Positions 4,724 to 6,734 of a stretch of 6,734 nt of DNA are shown here, in pieces. The notes below the pieces were generated by a model. That model saw only the letters and a list, made by a program, of their open reading frames with translations. It was not told the origin of the DNA and did no database searches. Source of the DNA: Actinomycetota bacterium (GTDB lineage: Bacteria > Actinomycetota > Acidimicrobiia > Acidimicrobiales > JAFATL01); the NCBI GenBank assembly GCA_019243975.1, contig JAFATL010000548.1:1-6734 (forward strand), in the 5' to 3' direction. The position numbers and the translations under genes were made by a program. Each line of letters begins with the position of its first letter. Position 1 is the first letter of the stretch.

Positions 4724-5677
4724 ATGCCTGCTCTGGAGGTTTCCGGCCTCGTGGTGCGCTACGGCGCGGTCACTGCGGTGGACGGCGTGACGTTCGCGGT
4801 CGAACCGGGGCAGGTCCTCGCGTTGCTCGGGCCCAACGGCGCCGGCAAGACCTCGACGGTGGAAACCTTGGAGGGCTACCGGCGCCCGTCGGAGGGCACG
4901 GTGCGCGTGCTCGGGTGGGACCCGATCGGTGATCGCGCCGAGGTGGTAGCGCGCATCGGCGTGATGCTGCAGCGCGGTGGCGTGTACCCCGGCATGAACG
5001 CGCACGACGCGCTGCGCCTCTTCGCCGCCTATTACGACGAGCCCGACTCACCCGACGAGCTGCTCGAGCGGGTCGGGCTGACGTCGGTGGCGCACACGGC
5101 CTGGCGCCGGCTCTCCGGGGGCGAGCAGCAGCGACTGTCGCTGGCGCTGGCCCTGGTGGGACGGCCGAGCGTGGCGTTCCTCGACGAGCCCACCGCTGGC
5201 ATCGACCCCCAGGCCCGCCTCCTCGTGCGCGACGTCATCCGTGACCTGCGCGACAAGGGCGTGGCCGTGCTGCTCACGACGCACGAGTTGGAAGAGGCCG
5301 AGCGCGTGTCGGATCGCGTGGTGATCCTCGACCGCGGCAAGGTGGTGGCCGAGGGTACGGCCGCCGAGCTCATGACCACCGGGGCCGGCAACGACATACG
5401 GTTCGGTGCGCCAGCAGGCCTCGACGTTGCCGCGCTCGGGGCGCGGCTGTCGGCCCGCGTCGAGGAGGAGCGCCCCGGCGAGTACCGCGTCGACGCGGCG
5501 GCGTCGCCCGACAACGTGGCGGTGCTCACCGCCTGGCTGGCCGAGCACCAGCTCCCGCTCGCCGACCTGCGCGCCGGCCGTCAGTCACTGGAGGACGTGT
5601 TCCTCCGGTTGACAGGAACCACCAGCGACGCCGTCGCCGATCGCGCTCCCCGCGAGCGACGGAGGTCGCGCCGGTGA
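4724..5677 (+). CDS. ABC-2 type transporter ATPase (CcmA/DrrA-like)
   Basis: This is the cytoplasmic nucleotide-binding subunit of an export-type ABC transporter, with its membrane partner coded immediately downstream. It has 317 residues: Walker A GPNGAGKT (36-43), Q-loop at Gln83 in VMLQRGGVYPGM, signature LSGGE (130-134) followed by QQRLSLALAL, Walker B VAFLDEP (150-156) with the T-GID D-loop, and switch His187 in LLTTHELEEAE. The C-terminal third is an accessory domain with the SLEDVFLRLTG element (288-298) seen in DrrA/CcmA-type ATPases, then an Arg-rich tail. The ATG at 4724 keeps the full first strand (ALEVSGLVVRYG); the GTG codons at 4751 and 4754 would cut it off. There is no SD, so the mRNA may be leaderless. 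The gene overlaps the permease by 4 bp. The substrate cannot be read from the sequence; drugs, lipids or polysaccharides are all possible. Confidence 0.93.
   Translation: MPALEVSGLVVRYGAVTAVDGVTFAVEPGQVLALLGPNGAGKTSTVETLEGYRRPSEGTVRVLGWDPIGDRAEVVARIGVMLQRGGVYPGMNAHDALRLFAAYYDEPDSPDELLERVGLTSVAHTAWRRLSGGEQQRLSLALALVGRPSVAFLDEPTAGIDPQARLLVRDVIRDLRDKGVAVLLTTHELEEAERVSDRVVILDRGKVVAEGTAAELMTTGAGNDIRFGAPAGLDVAALGARLSARVEEERPGEYRVDAAASPDNVAVLTAWLAEHQLPLADLRAGRQSLEDVFLRLTGTTSDAVADRAPRERRRSRR
5661..5666 (+). promoter_or_regulatory. Strong Shine-Dalgarno GGAGGT of the ABC-2 permease
   Basis: GGAGGT lies 7 bases before the GTG at 5674-5676, inside the last codons of the exporter ATPase gene. It confirms the GTG start and, with the GTGA overlap of start and stop, points to translational coupling and balanced amounts of the two subunits. 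Confidence 0.8.
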
Positions 5678-6408
5678 AGACACGCGCCCTGCGCGCCCAG
5701 GCGCGCGCCGAAGTGGCCATGACGCTGCGGCGGGGTGAGTCCGTGCTGCTCGCCCTCGGCATCCCGGTGATGCTGCTGGTGTTCTTCTCGCTGGTCGACG
5801 TGCTGCCCAAGCCCGACCGCGTGCGCAACTCGGTCGACTTCCTCGCCCCCGGCATCCTCGCCTTGGCCGTGATGTCGACGGCGATGGTGAGCCTCGGCAT
5901 CGCCACCGGCTTCGAGCGCCAGTACGGCGTGCTGAAGCGCCTCGGCACCACGCCGCTCGGTCGGCCTGCGTTGCTGGCGGCCAAGACGGCCGCCATCGTC
6001 GTCGTCGAGCTCGTGCAGGTGGCCGTGCTCGTCCCTGTCGCGCTGTTGCTCGGGTGGCACGCCCACGGCAACCCGCTGCTCGCCGTCCTCGCCGTCATCG
6101 TGGCCACCGTCGCGTTCGCCGGCCTCGGCCTGCTGATGGCGGGTGCGTTGCGGGCCGAGGTGACGCTGGCGGCCGCTAACGGCCTCTACCTGCTGCTGCT
6201 CCTGCTGGGCGGCATGGTGATTCCCGTCTCCAAGCTCCCGTCCGGCCTGCGCCTCGTGGCCCACGTCCTTCCCGCCGCCGCCATCTCCGAGGCCCTCGAC
6301 AAGGCCCTCAGCGTCCAGGCCTCCGTCCCCGCCCGGGCCTGGGTCGTCCTCGCCGCCTGGGCCCTCCTCGCCCCCGTCGCAGCGGCACTGACGTTCAAAT
6401 GGGAATAG
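5674..6408 (+). CDS. ABC-2 type transporter permease (DrrB-like)
   Basis: This is the membrane subunit of the exporter, 244 residues with six predicted hydrophobic segments at about 22-44, 56-78, 105-128, 134-159, 164-186 and 221-240. Between segments 2 and 3 lies GFERQYGVLKRLGTTPLGR (79-97), the charged cytoplasmic stretch typical of ABC-2 permeases that couples to the ATPase. Segments 5 and 6 are separated by a loop with the P-S-LP pattern (IPVSKLPSG) common in this family. The GTG start overlaps the ATPase stop (GTGA), with GGAGGT 7 bases upstream. The gene ends with TAG at 6406-6408 and no further gene follows on this strand, so the operon appears to have two genes. The family is clear and the cargo is unknown. 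Confidence 0.93.
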   Translation: MKTRALRAQARAEVAMTLRRGESVLLALGIPVMLLVFFSLVDVLPKPDRVRNSVDFLAPGILALAVMSTAMVSLGIATGFERQYGVLKRLGTTPLGRPALLAAKTAAIVVVELVQVAVLVPVALLLGWHAHGNPLLAVLAVIVATVAFAGLGLLMAGALRAEVTLAAANGLYLLLLLLGGMVIPVSKLPSGLRLVAHVLPAAAISEALDKALSVQASVPARAWVVLAAWALLAPVAAALTFKWE

Positions 6409-6517
6409 GGCGGCGGCACCCCACGCAAGGCAGTCCGAATCGTCGGGCCGCCGGTCGGCCGTCGCGACGCTAGGAGCAGGCCGACAGCGAGCAACCGTCG
6501 GGGAGCGAGCCATGTAA
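6409..6517. other. Convergent intergenic segment with several short inverted repeats
   Basis: I see no credible reading frame here. There are possible pairings GGCCG (6446-6450) with CGGCC (6456-6460), GTCGGCC (6454-6460) with GGCCGAC (6479-6485), and CCGAC (6481-6485) with GTCGG (6497-6501). AGCGAGC occurs twice (6486-6492 and 6504-6510). These pairings compete with each other, and short GC-rich pairings are expected in such DNA. It does not match a riboswitch or small RNA that I can recognise, and no gene follows on either strand that would use it as a leader. Confidence 0.3.
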
Positions 6518-6557
6518 TCGCGACAGTGCCCGCCTCGATAGGCGGGCACGGTCGCGA
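6518..6557. terminator. Strong GC-rich hairpin between convergent genes, probable bidirectional terminator
   Basis: GTGCCCGCC (6526-6534) and GGCGGGCAC (6541-6549) form a perfect 9-bp stem with loop TCGATA. After a single A/G mismatch the pairing continues with TCGCGAC (6518-6524) and GTCGCGA (6551-6557), giving 16 pairs over 40 bases. It lies 17 bases beyond the stop of the leftward gene at 6575 and 109 bases beyond the stop of the exporter permease at 6408. It is therefore best placed to end the leftward transcript, and could also stop read-through from the left. No T tract follows on either strand, as is common for actinobacterial terminators. Confidence 0.65.
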
Positions 6558-6574
6558 ATCTTGGAGCTGTAGAG

Positions 6575-6734
6575 CTACACGATGGGGACGGGGCCGACCT
6601 GCACGGCGGGGCCGTGGGCCTTGAGCGGCGAGTAGGCGCCGTCACCCTTGAACTCGACGTCGTAGCCGAGCGGGTTGATGAGCACTTGGACATCGTTCGC
6701 CACGTTGGAGATGTCGCTGCAGGTCGCCGTGCCG
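6575..6734 (-). CDS. 3' end of an unrecognised protein-coding gene (partial, runs off the right edge)
   Basis: On the minus strand a frame is open from the right edge to a TAG at 6575-6577, coding for 52 residues. It starts GTATCSDISNVANDVQVL and ends AVQVGPVPIV. The pattern of short alternating polar and hydrophobic residues with Gly, Pro and Asn turns suggests beta-rich structure, perhaps an exported protein, and there is one cysteine. Third positions are strongly G/C, as in the real genes here, and a strong hairpin lies just past the stop; both support a genuine gene end. I do not recognise the family. It converges on the ABC exporter operon, so it is a separate unit. Confidence 0.65.
   Translation of the reverse strand, partial: GTATCSDISNVANDVQVLINPLGYDVEFKGDGAYSPLKAHGPAVQVGPVPIV

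Noticed and set aside
4751..4756. Alternative GTG starts of the exporter ATPase, with GGAGG about 11 bases upstream
   Set aside because: Starting there would remove the first strand of the ABC fold (ALEVSGLVVRYG), which is normally present, and the SD spacing is long.
6409..6517. Possible riboswitch or small RNA in the convergent gap
   Set aside because: I can match no known RNA family, the inverted repeats are short and mutually exclusive, and no gene lies downstream in either direction that it could control. Covariation analysis would be needed to revive it.
5581..6693. A 370-codon open frame on the minus strand
   Set aside because: It is antisense to the ABC-2 permease and crosses the hairpin and intergenic region. 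It is rich in Asp, Gly, His, Gln and Arg and shows no domain. The real minus-strand gene end at 6575-6734 is in a different frame.

Overview
The window reads as chromosomal DNA of a high-GC Gram-positive bacterium (Actinomycetota). Reasons: G/C-rich third codon positions throughout, frequent GTG starts, a Lys/Ser-rich lipoprotein linker, and first genes that lack Shine-Dalgarno (SD) sequences, as expected of leaderless transcripts. An Acidimicrobiia-like or other deep actinobacterial lineage is my best guess, but this is inference. I see no insertion sequence, phage gene, CRISPR array, tRNA or rRNA.

Layout, left to right. (1) 1-90 (+): 3' end of an unrecognised gene. (2) 101-2454 (-): three genes of a quaternary-amine/osmoprotectant ABC importer, in transcription order permease A, permease B, substrate-binding lipoprotein. 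(3) 2472-3479 (+): the matching ProV/OpuCA-type ATPase, transcribed away from the permeases, with 17 bp between the two GTG starts. (4) 3423-4697 (-): seryl-tRNA synthetase (serS), whose last 18 codons and stop overlap the end of the ATPase gene tail to tail. (5) 4724-6408 (+): an ABC-2 type exporter pair, ATPase then permease, overlapping at GTGA; it starts 26 bp from the serS start in the opposite direction. (6) 6409-6574: a 166-bp convergent intergenic region with a strong hairpin. (7) 6575-6734 (-): 3' end of another gene running off the right edge.

How the genes fit together. Genes 2 and 3 make one complete importer: lipoprotein receptor, two different transmembrane subunits and one ATPase. 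Its genes are split between two divergent transcripts, so one very short promoter region must serve both. Genes in group 5 make a separate two-component exporter of unknown substrate. serS is a housekeeping gene lying between the two transport systems.

The most interesting signals are in gene arrangement rather than in new protein families. There are two very compact divergent start regions with overlapping -10-like boxes and no SD. SD sequences appear only in front of downstream genes. All four genes at the two left-hand tail-to-tail junctions stop in the same context, CTGACCC, so that each junction carries matching inverted arms. The ATPase also has an apparent C-terminal extension coded on the antisense strand of the constrained serS end. 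I did not find a convincing new multi-gene system.
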